A stretch of DNA of 11,685 nt from contig JAILEJ010000495.1 in NCBI GenBank assembly GCA_024688095.1, positions 1 through 11,685 of the forward strand, in the 5' to 3' direction. Each line of letters opens with the position of its first letter. Position 1 is the stretch's first letter. Origin of the DNA: Butyrivibrio sp. (GTDB lineage: Bacteria; Bacillota; Clostridia; Lachnospirales; Lachnospiraceae). The translations under genes were made by a program, and so were the position numbers. A model generated the notes under the pieces. The model was not told the origin of the DNA, ran no database searches, and was given only the letters and a program-made list of their open reading frames with translations. Of this stretch, positions 1 through 7,510 are shown piece by piece.

Positions 1-32
1 ACAAACCTGAAAATATAAAAATTCAAAGTGAG

Positions 33-41
33 TTATCCACA
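33..41 (+). promoter_or_regulatory. DnaA box, perfect consensus
   Basis: The sequence TTATCCACA matches the DnaA box consensus exactly. It lies in the A/T-rich region before dnaN. It is preceded by TGAG, and the nine bases TGAGTTATC recur at 200-208, where a weaker box lies. Confidence 0.8.
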
Positions 42-60
42 TTAATAACACAATTAATGT
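39..60. repeat. 22-bp inverted repeat overlapping the DnaA box
   Basis: The arms ACATTAAT (39-46) and ATTAATGT (53-60) are perfect reverse complements around a 6-base centre. The left arm begins inside the perfect DnaA box. The arms are A/T-rich, so chance is possible, but the position next to a DnaA box makes a protein-binding or structured origin element conceivable. Confidence 0.5.
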
Positions 61-80
61 TCATAACCATTAATATTTTT

Positions 81-110
81 GTTTATAACTATTTTATAAT
101 TTGTTTATAA
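81..110. repeat. GTTTATAA direct repeats in the A/T-rich unwinding candidate
   Basis: GTTTATAA occurs at 81-88 and 103-110, 22 bases apart or about two helical turns, inside the most A/T-rich part of the region. Phased A/T repeats are typical of DNA unwinding elements, which is an inference here. Confidence 0.4.
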
Positions 111-123
111 ATTGTTATTTATA

Positions 124-132
124 TGTGGAAAC
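124..132 (-). promoter_or_regulatory. Degenerate DnaA box
   Basis: On the minus strand this reads GTTTCCACA, two mismatches from TTATCCACA with the CCACA half intact. It is at the right edge of the most A/T-rich segment. It is plausible only because of the neighbouring boxes. Confidence 0.35.
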
Positions 133-165
133 AAAAAATATATAGAAATTTCTCAAAATTTGGCC

Positions 166-174
166 TGTGTAAAA
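166..174 (-). promoter_or_regulatory. Degenerate DnaA box
   Basis: On the minus strand this reads TTTTACACA, one mismatch from the relaxed consensus TTATNCACA. It is supported only by its position in the putative origin. Confidence 0.35.
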
Positions 175-203
175 GCTTTAAATTTTCAACAGTAAAAAAT
201 GAG

Positions 204-212
204 TTATCAACT
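204..212 (+). promoter_or_regulatory. Degenerate DnaA box upstream of the dnaN promoter
   Basis: TTATCAACT is two mismatches from consensus, but it sits in a nine-base repeat (TGAGTTATC, 200-208) of the context of the perfect box at 33-41. It ends 9 bases before the -35 element of the dnaN promoter. Confidence 0.35.
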
Positions 213-221
213 ATTAAAAAA

Positions 222-250
222 TTGTAAAAAAGCTAGATAAATAGTATAAT
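222..250 (+). promoter_or_regulatory. Sigma-A type promoter of dnaN
   Basis: A -35 element TTGTAA (222-227) and a perfect -10 element TATAAT (245-250) are separated by 17 bases. Transcription would start near 257, giving a leader of about 90 nt before the dnaN start codon. It probably drives dnaN and the genes after it, since no strong terminator is seen before the end of gyrA. Confidence 0.7.
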
Positions 251-258
251 AGAATAGG

Positions 259-267
259 TTTTGCACA
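259..267 (+). promoter_or_regulatory. Degenerate DnaA box just downstream of the dnaN promoter
   Basis: TTTTGCACA is one mismatch from the relaxed consensus TTATNCACA. It lies around the expected transcription start of dnaN, where a bound DnaA could affect initiation. Assignment is by sequence similarity only. Confidence 0.35.
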
Positions 268-346
268 TACCAACAACCATTAATACTATAATTATTATTA
301 ATTAATATATTTATATATAAATTTTGAAGGGAGAAAAGTACGCATA

Positions 347-1456
347 ATGAAATTCGTATGCTCTAAATCTAATCTTGTTAACGGATTACAGATTGTATCA
401 AAGGCAGTTCCTAATAAAACTACAATGTCTATATTAGAATGTATTCTTATTGATTGTACTGAGGGTAATATCAAATTTATTGCTAATGATATGGAACTTG
501 GAATACAGACAATTGTAGATGGAAATATTATTGAAAGAGGTTTTATTGCAATTGATGCAAAACTCTTTCCAGAGATAATTAGAAAACTCCCTGATAACGA
601 TGTAACTATAGAATCTGATGCAAATCATAAAGTTACTATTAGTTGTGAAAAATCAAAATTTAATCTTATTGGAAGAAGTGGTGAAGATTTTACTTACCTT
701 CCATCTATAGAAAAAATTGATGAAGTTACTGTATCGCAGTATACTCTTAAGACTGTTATCCAGAAAACAATTTTCTCAATTGCGCAAAATGACTCTAATA
801 AAATGATGAGTGGTGAGCTTTTCGAAATAGAAGGAGAAAATTTAAAAGTAGTTTCTCTTGATGGTCACAGAATTTCTATTAGAAAAGTTAAATTATCAGA
901 AAGTTATAACTCAAAGAGAGTAGTTGTGCCAGGTAAAACTTTGGGTGAAATCAGTAAGATCCTTACAGATAATACTGAAAGTATGGTTAAGATATACTTT
1001 ACTGATAAGCATATTTTGTTTGAGTTTGATAATACAATTGTAGTTTCAAGATTAATAGAAGGTGAATATTTTAATATAAGTCAGATGCTTTCAAGCGATT
1101 ATGAAACCAAGATGACTATTAATCGTAAGGAACTTCTTGAATGTATCGACCGTGCAACACTTCTTGTAAAAGAAGGAGATAAAAAGCCGGTAATAATAAA
1201 TATTTTGAATGAAAAGCTTGAGCTTAAAATCAATTCAACAATAGGAAGCATGGATGAAGAAATAGATATCAATAAACAGGGTAAGGATCTTATGATTGGA
1301 TTTAATCCAAGATTCCTTATTGATGCGCTTCGTGCAATTGATGATGAAGTAATAGATATGTATCTTGTTAATCCGAAAGCACCTTGCTTTATAAGAGATA
1401 AGGATTCAAGTTATATTTATCTCGTTCTTCCTGTTAATTTCACAACAGTAGATTAA
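347..1456 (+). CDS. dnaN: DNA polymerase III subunit beta (sliding clamp)
   Basis: The product is the ring-shaped clamp that tethers the replicative polymerase to DNA and docks many repair and replication proteins. At 369 residues it has the usual length for a three-domain beta clamp (domains of about 120 residues each). The N-terminus (MKFVCSKSNLVNGLQIVSKA) and the C-terminal end (YLVLPVNF) are typical of the family. A purine-rich ribosome binding site, AAGGGAG at 327-333, precedes the ATG by 13 bases, slightly far but the only good candidate. The gene is the first of a probable operon with yaaA, recF, gyrB and gyrA, in the order seen next to Firmicutes origins. Nothing suggests truncation. 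Confidence 0.97.
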   Translation: MKFVCSKSNLVNGLQIVSKAVPNKTTMSILECILIDCTEGNIKFIANDMELGIQTIVDGNIIERGFIAIDAKLFPEIIRKLPDNDVTIESDANHKVTISCEKSKFNLIGRSGEDFTYLPSIEKIDEVTVSQYTLKTVIQKTIFSIAQNDSNKMMSGELFEIEGENLKVVSLDGHRISIRKVKLSESYNSKRVVVPGKTLGEISKILTDNTESMVKIYFTDKHILFEFDNTIVVSRLIEGEYFNISQMLSSDYETKMTINRKELLECIDRATLLVKEGDKKPVIINILNEKLELKINSTIGSMDEEIDINKQGKDLMIGFNPRFLIDALRAIDDEVIDMYLVNPKAPCFIRDKDSSYIYLVLPVNFTTVD

Positions 1457-1466
1457 AGGTAAAAAA

Positions 1467-1682
1467 ATGGAAATAGTAAAATTAAGAGAAACAGATGAAT
1501 TTATAAAGCTTGGCCAGGCCATGAAAAAAGCCGGATTAGAAGAATCTGGTGTAGATGCAAAGATTGATATACAGGATGGCCTTGTAAAAGTAAATGGTGA
1601 AGTAGAAACAAGACGTGGAAGAAAATTATACGATGGAGACGTTGTAGAATATAAAGGTGAACAGGTTAAAATTGAAAAATGA
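1467..1682 (+). CDS. yaaA: S4-domain RNA-binding protein YaaA
   Basis: This 71-residue protein is essentially one S4 RNA-binding fold. The segment with GLEESGVDAK, GLVKVNGEVETRRGRKL and DGDVV (about residues 23-62) carries the alternating Gly, basic and Val-Asn-Gly pattern of S4 domains. The B. subtilis homologue YaaA has been linked to ribosome assembly; that role is knowledge of the family and not visible here. The start lies 10 bases after dnaN, with a weak AAAGG ribosome site that overlaps the dnaN stop codon, so translation may be coupled. The stop overlaps the recF start (ATGA, 1679-1682). Position between dnaN and recF is the classic location of this gene. Confidence 0.93.
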   Translation: MEIVKLRETDEFIKLGQAMKKAGLEESGVDAKIDIQDGLVKVNGEVETRRGRKLYDGDVVEYKGEQVKIEK

Positions 1683-2782
1683 TAATTAAGTCACTCGAAG
1701 CGTCAAATTTTAGAAATTATGAAGAACTAAAAATAGATTTTAGTAGCGGAACAAATATATTATATGGCGATAATGCCCAGGGAAAGACTAATATCCTTGA
1801 AGCAATATATTTGTCTGCAACTACTAAATCCCATAAAGGTAGCAAGGATAAAGAGATAATAGGCTTTGGAAAAGAAGAAGCACATATCAGAAATATCATC
1901 GAAAGAGATGGTGCTGAATACAGAATTGATATGCATCTTAGAAAAAGCAAATCGAAAGGAATTGCTATTGATGGGCAGAAGATAAGAAAAGCTTCAGATC
2001 TGGTTGGAAAGTTAAATGTTGTATTTTTTTCTCCAGAGGATTTATCTATTATAAAAAATGGTCCTGCTGAAAGAAGAAGATTCATGGATATGGAACTTTG
2101 TCAGCTTGATCAGATTTATTTAAATAATCTGGCTAAATATAATAAGCTGGTAGTTGAAAGAAATAAAATCCTAAAAGATCTTTTTGAGCATCCGGAAAAC
2201 AGTATTCTGATTGAAGTTCAAAATAAACAGCTGTTAGAGTACGGAAGTGTAATTATTAAAACAAGAGAAAAATTTATCAAAGAGCTTAATGAAATAATTG
2301 GGCCTATTCATAATAAACTGACAGGTGGTAAAGAAAATCTTGAGATTTTCTATGAACCTAATACAACGGTAGATGAATATGAGAAAAAGCTGGAGCATGC
2401 CAAAGATAAGGATAAATATCAAAAGCAGACTACAATAGGACCTCATAAGGATGATTTTTCTTTTATTGTTAAAAGTGAAAATTCTGAAAAAGAGATTGAT
2501 ATTAGAAAATTCGGATCTCAGGGACAACAAAGAACAGCATCATTATCTTTAAAATTATCAGAAATAGAAATTGTTAAAAAATCTAAAAAAGAAAATCCTG
2601 TATTATTACTTGATGATGTTTTGTCTGAACTTGATAGTAACAGACAGAACTATCTTCTTAGTGCGCTGGGAGGTATTCAGACTATAATCACATGTACAGG
2701 ACTTGATGAATTTGTAAATAACAGATTTGAAATAGATAAGTTATTTAAAGTAACTAATGGAACAGTCAGTAGTGAAAACTAA
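1679..2782 (+). CDS. recF: DNA replication and repair protein RecF
   Basis: RecF is an SMC-like ATPase that binds gapped DNA and helps RecO and RecR load RecA at stalled forks. Three hallmarks are visible: a Walker A motif GDNAQGKT at residues 30-37, an ABC-type signature SGQ-like segment (SQGQQRT, residues 280-286), and a Walker B/D-loop LLLDDVLSELD at 309-319. The middle, about residues 130-250, is helical and charged as expected for the arm. The 367-residue length is normal. Its ATG overlaps the yaaA stop by 4 nt, implying translational coupling. It is followed by a 44-base gap to gyrB; no remB/yaaB gene lies in between. Confidence 0.96.
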   Translation: MIIKSLEASNFRNYEELKIDFSSGTNILYGDNAQGKTNILEAIYLSATTKSHKGSKDKEIIGFGKEEAHIRNIIERDGAEYRIDMHLRKSKSKGIAIDGQKIRKASDLVGKLNVVFFSPEDLSIIKNGPAERRRFMDMELCQLDQIYLNNLAKYNKLVVERNKILKDLFEHPENSILIEVQNKQLLEYGSVIIKTREKFIKELNEIIGPIHNKLTGGKENLEIFYEPNTTVDEYEKKLEHAKDKDKYQKQTTIGPHKDDFSFIVKSENSEKEIDIRKFGSQGQQRTASLSLKLSEIEIVKKSKKENPVLLLDDVLSELDSNRQNYLLSALGGIQTIITCTGLDEFVNNRFEIDKLFKVTNGTVSSEN

Positions 2783-2798
2783 TCAGCAATTAGCTGAT
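2782..2798 (+). repeat. Short hairpin at the recF stop codon
   Basis: ATCAGC (2782-2787) and GCTGAT (2793-2798) can form a 6-bp stem with a 5-base loop, starting at the last base of the recF stop. No T-tract follows, so it is unlikely to terminate transcription; it could be an mRNA stability element or chance. Confidence 0.35.
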
Positions 2799-2826
2799 AA
2801 AGTAATTATAGAAAGAGGATTTATAA

Positions 2827-4761
2827 ATGGCAGAAGAAGTACAGTATGGTGCTGACCAAATACAGATTCTTGAAGGTCTTGAGGCAGTTAGAAAAAGACC
2901 TGGAATGTATATTGGAACAACGGCCAGCAGAGGATTACATCATCTTGTTTATGAAATAGTTGATAATTCAGTTGATGAAGCTCTTGCAGGTTATTGTGAT
3001 CATATTGAAGTAAATATCAATGCAGATAATACAATTACTGTAGTCGATAACGGTAGAGGTATACCTGTTGATGTAAACCATAAGTCAGGTCTTACAGGTG
3101 TTGAAGTTGTATTTACAATACTTCATGCCGGAGGAAAATTTGGCGGTGGAGGATACAAGGTATCAGGTGGACTTCATGGTGTAGGAGCTTCAGTTGTTAA
3201 TGCTCTTTCAGAATGGCTTGAAGTAGAAGTTACAAGAGATGGAAAAGTTTATAAACAAAGATATGAAAGAGGTAAGGTATGTTATCCTCTTAAAGTCGTT
3301 GGTGAAGCTGATCCGGAGAAATCAGGTACAAAAGTTTACTTCAAACCTGATGCTTTAATATTCAAAGAAACTACAGTATTTGAATATGATGTATTAAAAC
3401 AAAGACTCAGAGAAATGGCTTTCCTCACAAAAGGACTTAAAATCACACTTAGAGATTATAGAGTAGAAGAAGGTCAGGATATTATTGAGCAGCAGTTCCA
3501 TTATGAAGGTGGAATTAAAGAATTTGTTCAATATCTGAATAAGAGTAAAACTGCAATTTATAATGACATAATGTATTTTGAAGGAGATAAAAACGGAGTT
3601 CATGTTGAAGTTTCTTTCCAGCATAATGATGCATTCTCTGAAAGTACATATACATTTGTTAATAATATAAACACACCAGAGGGTGGAACTCATCTTGAAG
3701 GTTTCAGAATGGCTCTTACAAAGACCTTCAATGATTATGCAAAAGATAATAAGCTTGTAAAAGAGACAGATGAAAATCTTTCAGGAGAAGATATAAGAGA
3801 AGGTCTCACTGCAATTATAAGTGTAAAGATAGAAGACCCTCAGTTTGAAGGACAGACAAAACAAAAGCTTGGAAATACAGAAGCAAGAGGTGCAGTACTT
3901 TCAGTAGTAAGTGAGCAGCTCACATATTATCTTGAGCAGAATCCTTCTGTTGCCAAGGTAATAATTGAAAAAGCCGTTCTTGCTCAGAGAGCAAGAGATG
4001 CTGCAAGAAAAGCAAGAGATCTTACAAGACGTAAATCAGCTCTCGATGGACTTGGACTTCCAGGTAAGCTTGCAGACTGTTCAGATAAGAATCCTAAGAA
4101 CTGTGAAATATTCATAGTTGAGGGAGATTCAGCCGGTGGATCTGCAAAGACAGCACGAAGCAGAGCAACTCAGGCAATACTTCCACTTCGTGGTAAGATA
4201 TTAAATGTTGAAAAAGCAAGACTTGACAGAATCTATGGAAATGCTGAGATTAAAGCAATGATAACAGCATTTGGTACAGGTATTCATGATGATTTTGACA
4301 TAAGTAAACTTCGTTATGACAAGATTATTATCATGACTGATGCTGATGTAGATGGTGCTCATATTGCAACACTTATGCTTACATTCCTTTACAGATTTAT
4401 GCCTGAACTTATTAAGACAGGTCATGTATACCTTGCTCAGCCTCCACTATATAAACTGGAGAAAAACAGACAGGTATGGTATGCATACAGTGATGAAGAG
4501 CTTAATAAGATTCTTGAAGATGTAGGACGTGATCAGAATAATAAGATTCAGCGTTACAAAGGTCTTGGTGAGATGGATCCTGAACAGCTTTGGGAAACAA
4601 CTATGGACCCGGAAAGAAGAATTCTTCTTAGAGTTAATATGAATGAAGAAGCTGAATCAGATATAGATGTTACATTTACAACTCTTATGGGTGATAAGGT
4701 TGAACCTAGAAGAGAGTTTATAGAAAAGAATGCAAAGTTCGTTAAGAACCTCGATATCTAA
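2827..4761 (+). CDS. gyrB: DNA gyrase subunit B
   Basis: GyrB is the ATPase and metal-binding half of gyrase, which introduces negative supercoils with GyrA. The GHKL ATPase domain shows the catalytic Glu43 and Asn47 (EIVDNSVDEA), Asp74 in VVDNGRGIP and the GLHGVGASVVNALS lid loop near residues 115-128. The TOPRIM domain has EGDSAGGSAK (432-441), PLRGKILNVEKAR and the metal-binding DADVDGAH (505-512). The C-terminal QRYKGLGEM motif is present. At 644 residues it is the short Gram-positive form. Arg455 replaces E. coli Lys447, as is normal in Gram-positives. The ribosome site AGAGGA (2814-2819) lies 7 bases before the ATG. It is 48 nt upstream of gyrA and presumably co-transcribed. Confidence 0.98.
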   Translation: MAEEVQYGADQIQILEGLEAVRKRPGMYIGTTASRGLHHLVYEIVDNSVDEALAGYCDHIEVNINADNTITVVDNGRGIPVDVNHKSGLTGVEVVFTILHAGGKFGGGGYKVSGGLHGVGASVVNALSEWLEVEVTRDGKVYKQRYERGKVCYPLKVVGEADPEKSGTKVYFKPDALIFKETTVFEYDVLKQRLREMAFLTKGLKITLRDYRVEEGQDIIEQQFHYEGGIKEFVQYLNKSKTAIYNDIMYFEGDKNGVHVEVSFQHNDAFSESTYTFVNNINTPEGGTHLEGFRMALTKTFNDYAKDNKLVKETDENLSGEDIREGLTAIISVKIEDPQFEGQTKQKLGNTEARGAVLSVVSEQLTYYLEQNPSVAKVIIEKAVLAQRARDAARKARDLTRRKSALDGLGLPGKLADCSDKNPKNCEIFIVEGDSAGGSAKTARSRATQAILPLRGKILNVEKARLDRIYGNAEIKAMITAFGTGIHDDFDISKLRYDKIIIMTDADVDGAHIATLMLTFLYRFMPELIKTGHVYLAQPPLYKLEKNRQVWYAYSDEELNKILEDVGRDQNNKIQRYKGLGEMDPEQLWETTMDPERRILLRVNMNEEAESDIDVTFTTLMGDKVEPRREFIEKNAKFVKNLDI

Positions 4762-4809
4762 CAAGTTTAAAACTGTGAAACAGTATAAAACGGCGTAAAG
4801 AGGAGAAAA

Positions 4810-7446
4810 ATGGCTGATAACAATAATAACAATAATGGAGGATTATCAGATGATGTTTTTGATGCAACAACATCTGATAGAATCCAGGAAGTAGATCTAC
4901 AAAAAACAATGGAATCAGACTATATCGATTATGCTATGAGTGTAATCGCATCAAGAGCAATACCTGATGTAAGAGATGGTCTGAAACCAGTACAGAGAAG
5001 AGTTCTATACTCAATGATAGAACTTAATAACGGACCAGATAAGCCACACCGTAAATGTGCACGTATCGTTGGTGATACAATGGGTAAATTCCATCCACAT
5101 GGAGACAGCTCAATTTATGGTGCTCTTGTTAATATGGCTCAGCCATGGTCAATGAGATATTGTCTTGTTGATGGACATGGTAACTTTGGTTCAGTCGATG
5201 GTGATTCACCTGCTGCTATGAGATACACAGAAGCAAGACTTTCCAAGATTTCAATGGAAATGACTGCTGATATCAATAAAAATACAGTAGATTTTGTACC
5301 AAACTTTGATGAAACAGAAAAAGAACCATCAGTTCTTCCAAGCAGATTTCCAAATCTTCTTGTTAATGGTACAACAGGTATTGCTGTTGGTATGGCAACA
5401 AACATACCACCTCATAACTTAAGAGAGGTAATACAGGCTGTAGTTAAAATGATAGACAATAAGATATTGGAAGATAGAGAAACAGAAATTGAAGAAATTC
5501 TTCCAATTGTCAAAGCTCCAGATTTTCCTACAGGTGGAATAATTCTTGGAACAAGAGGAGCTGAACAGGCTTATAGAACGGGTAGAGGTAAGGTAATAGT
5601 AAGAGCAGTTACTAATATCGAGACAATGCCTAATGGTAAGAGCCGCATCATAGTAAGCGAACTTCCATATCTTGTTAATAAAGCAAATCTGATTGCTAAG
5701 ATTGCTGATCTTGTTAAGAATAAAAAGCTTGATGGTATCACAGCACTTAGAGATGAATCAGACAGGGAAGGCATGCGAATAGTAATTGAGCTTAGACATG
5801 ATATAAATGCAAATGTCATGCTCAATAAATTATATAAACATACACAGCTTCAGGATTCTTTTGGAATAATTATGCTTGCACTTGTTAATAATGAGCCAAA
5901 AGAACTTGGAATTGTTGACATGCTCAGACATTACATCATCCATCAGGAAGATGTGGTAACAAGAAGAACTCAATATGATCTTAATAAGGCTGAAGAAAGA
6001 AATCATATTTTAGAGGGATTATTGATAGCTCTTGATAATATTGATGAAGTAATCAGAATTATCAGAGGATCAGAAACAGTTCAGATTGCTAAAGAACAGT
6101 TAATGAGTACGTTCGGACTTAGTGAAGCTCAGGCACAGGCAATTGTAGATATGCGTCTGAGAACACTGACAGGTTTGGAAAGAGACAAGCTTGAAGCTGA
6201 ACATGCAGAACTTTTAAAGAAAATAGAGGAATTAAAAGCAATTCTTGCAGATAAAAAGATTCTTCTTGGTGTAATCAAGACAGAAATTACAGAAATTGCA
6301 GATAAATATGGTGATGATAGAAAATCACAGATAGGTCATGACGATTCAGAAATAGAAATTGAAGATCTTATACCTAATGAGAACACAGTTATAGCAATGA
6401 CAAATCTTGGATATATTAAGAGAATGTCAATTGATAACTTCAAAGCTCAAAACCGTGGTGGTAAAGGTATCAAGGGAATGTCTACAATAGAAAATGACTA
6501 TATTGAAGACCTTCTGATGACAACTACTCATAACTATGTAATGTTCTTTACTAATCAGGGAAGGGTATATAGATTAAAGACTTACCAGATACCTGAAGCA
6601 TCAAGAACATCCAGAGGAACTGCAATTGTTAACCTGTTGCAGCTCGGACCGGGAGAAAAAATCACAGCTACAATTCCAATAAAAGAATTTGATTCTGAAA
6701 AGAATCTGTTTATGGTTACCAAGAAAGGTACTGTTAAAAAGACAAGAGTAGTTGAATTTTCTAATGTTCGTAAGAGTGGTTTGACAGCAATAAATCTTGA
6801 TGATGATGATGAACTTATTGAAGTTAAGACTACAAGAGAAACATCAGAAATATTCCTTGTTACAAAAAATGGTATGTGCATCCGTTTCAAAGAAACTGAT
6901 GTAAGACCTACAGGCAGAACTTCTATGGGTGTCAGAGGTATGATGCTTGGAGACCAGGATGAAATAATTGGAATGCAGCTTAATACTCAGGGTGACTCAC
7001 TTCTTGTTGTATCTGAAAAAGGATTTGGAAAGAGAACATCTCTTTCTGAGTTTAATGTTCAGAACAGGGGAGGTAAGGGAGTCAGATGCTATAAGATTAC
7101 CGAGAAGACTGGTAATGTTATAGGTATTAAGGCAGTAAATGATGATCATGAAATCATGATGATAACTAGTGCCGGTGTAATTATTCAGCTTAGAATGGAT
7201 GAAATAAGTGTACATGGCAGAGTAACATCCGGAGTTAAGATGATTAATCTTGATAAGGGAGTTACTGTTGCTCAGATTGCAAAGGTAAGAGAAAAAGTTT
7301 CAAATGGAGATCAGGAATTTGAAAATGTAGATGATGCAATGGAAAATATTCCTGATGAAGAAGAAACAAATTCATACATTGATGATATTGAAGATGAAGA
7401 CAATATAGATGAAATGGATGAAGATGAAACTTCAGATGAAGAGTAA
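4810..7446 (+). CDS. gyrA: DNA gyrase subunit A
   Basis: GyrA cuts and rejoins DNA and wraps it through its C-terminal beta-pinwheel. The catalytic Tyr139 lies in AAMRYTEARL; the winged-helix quinolone region is GKFHPHGDSSIYGALVNMAQ (92-111). The C-terminal domain starts near residue 535 and has a GyrA-box-like QNRGGKG at 547-553 and a second copy at 751-757, which supports gyrase over ParC, as does the adjacency to gyrB. Oddities are a run of six Asn at residues 4-9, a tail whose last 49 residues have 25 Asp/Glu and no Lys/Arg, and Gly104 where E. coli has Asp87. The ribosome site AGGAG (4801-4805) is 4 bases from the ATG. The 878-residue length is normal. Confidence 0.97.
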   Translation: MADNNNNNNGGLSDDVFDATTSDRIQEVDLQKTMESDYIDYAMSVIASRAIPDVRDGLKPVQRRVLYSMIELNNGPDKPHRKCARIVGDTMGKFHPHGDSSIYGALVNMAQPWSMRYCLVDGHGNFGSVDGDSPAAMRYTEARLSKISMEMTADINKNTVDFVPNFDETEKEPSVLPSRFPNLLVNGTTGIAVGMATNIPPHNLREVIQAVVKMIDNKILEDRETEIEEILPIVKAPDFPTGGIILGTRGAEQAYRTGRGKVIVRAVTNIETMPNGKSRIIVSELPYLVNKANLIAKIADLVKNKKLDGITALRDESDREGMRIVIELRHDINANVMLNKLYKHTQLQDSFGIIMLALVNNEPKELGIVDMLRHYIIHQEDVVTRRTQYDLNKAEERNHILEGLLIALDNIDEVIRIIRGSETVQIAKEQLMSTFGLSEAQAQAIVDMRLRTLTGLERDKLEAEHAELLKKIEELKAILADKKILLGVIKTEITEIADKYGDDRKSQIGHDDSEIEIEDLIPNENTVIAMTNLGYIKRMSIDNFKAQNRGGKGIKGMSTIENDYIEDLLMTTTHNYVMFFTNQGRVYRLKTYQIPEASRTSRGTAIVNLLQLGPGEKITATIPIKEFDSEKNLFMVTKKGTVKKTRVVEFSNVRKSGLTAINLDDDDELIEVKTTRETSEIFLVTKNGMCIRFKETDVRPTGRTSMGVRGMMLGDQDEIIGMQLNTQGDSLLVVSEKGFGKRTSLSEFNVQNRGGKGVRCYKITEKTGNVIGIKAVNDDHEIMMITSAGVIIQLRMDEISVHGRVTSGVKMINLDKGVTVAQIAKVREKVSNGDQEFENVDDAMENIPDEEETNSYIDDIEDEDNIDEMDEDETSDEE
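4819..4836 (+). repeat. gyrA: Tandem 9-bp repeat encoding the Asn run of GyrA
   Basis: AACAATAAT occurs twice in tandem and encodes six asparagines (residues 4-9). The repeat is in frame, so a gain or loss of one unit would only change the length of a presumably disordered N-terminal extension. Confidence 0.8.
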
Positions 7447-7454
7447 TTAAAGGG

Positions 7455-7479
7455 TTCGGAAATGCATAGCATTTCCGAA
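7455..7479 (+). terminator. Strong hairpin after gyrA, weak intrinsic terminator
   Basis: The arms TTCGGAAATGC (7455-7465) and GCATTTCCGAA (7469-7479) pair perfectly over 11 bp around a 3-base loop. It starts 8 bases after the gyrA stop. The following bases (TTCTACTATT) are only partly U-rich, so termination may be partial. The hairpin could also protect the 3' end of the gyrase mRNA. Confidence 0.55.
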
Positions 7480-7496
7480 TTCTACTATTATGTATG

Positions 7497-7502
7497 AGGG
7501 AG
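7497..7502 (+). promoter_or_regulatory. Ribosome binding site that fixes the GGDEF gene start
   Basis: AGGGAG lies 8 bases before the ATG at 7511. The alternative in-frame ATG at 7490 has no ribosome site and sits only 10 bases after the hairpin, so the start at 7511 is preferred. Confidence 0.75.
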
Positions 7503-7510
7503 AAGTTTTC

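Larger units (their letters stand above)
1..346. other. Probable dnaA-dnaN intergenic region, part of oriC
   Basis: This stretch has no plausible gene. It is extremely A/T-rich (53 of 60 bases are A or T in 61-120) and contains one perfect DnaA box, several two-mismatch DnaA boxes on both strands, short direct repeats and an inverted repeat. It lies directly upstream of dnaN. In Bacillus subtilis and other Firmicutes the origin is bipartite around dnaA, and the dnaA-dnaN gap holds DnaA boxes plus the unwinding element, so I infer that this is the downstream half of the origin. The dnaA gene and any upstream box cluster are outside the window, so the boundary on the left is unknown. No clear DnaA-trio array was found. 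Confidence 0.7.

Noticed and set aside
234..257. TAG-rich stretch as a DnaA-trio array
   Set aside because: The TAG triplets recur every 8 bases and not every 3, and they overlap the dnaN promoter, so they do not form the contiguous trio array known from B. subtilis.
1717..2085. Minus-strand open frame of 122 codons opposite recF
   Set aside because: It lies wholly within recF on the other strand, has no recognisable domain and shows the hydrophobic composition expected of an antisense shadow.
4772..4784. Hairpin in the gyrB-gyrA gap (ACTGT/ACAGT)
   Set aside because: A 5-bp stem with a 3-base loop and no T-tract is too small to be meaningful.
7379..7409. Possible promoter in the end of gyrA for the GGDEF gene (TTGATG with TATAGA)
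   Set aside because: The spacing is 19 bases, both boxes are imperfect and the sequence is fully explained by coding for the acidic tail.
7490..7510. Alternative start for the GGDEF gene at 7490
   Set aside because: It has no ribosome binding site, adjoins the gyrA hairpin and adds residues (MYEGEVF) that encode the real ribosome site of the ATG at 7511.
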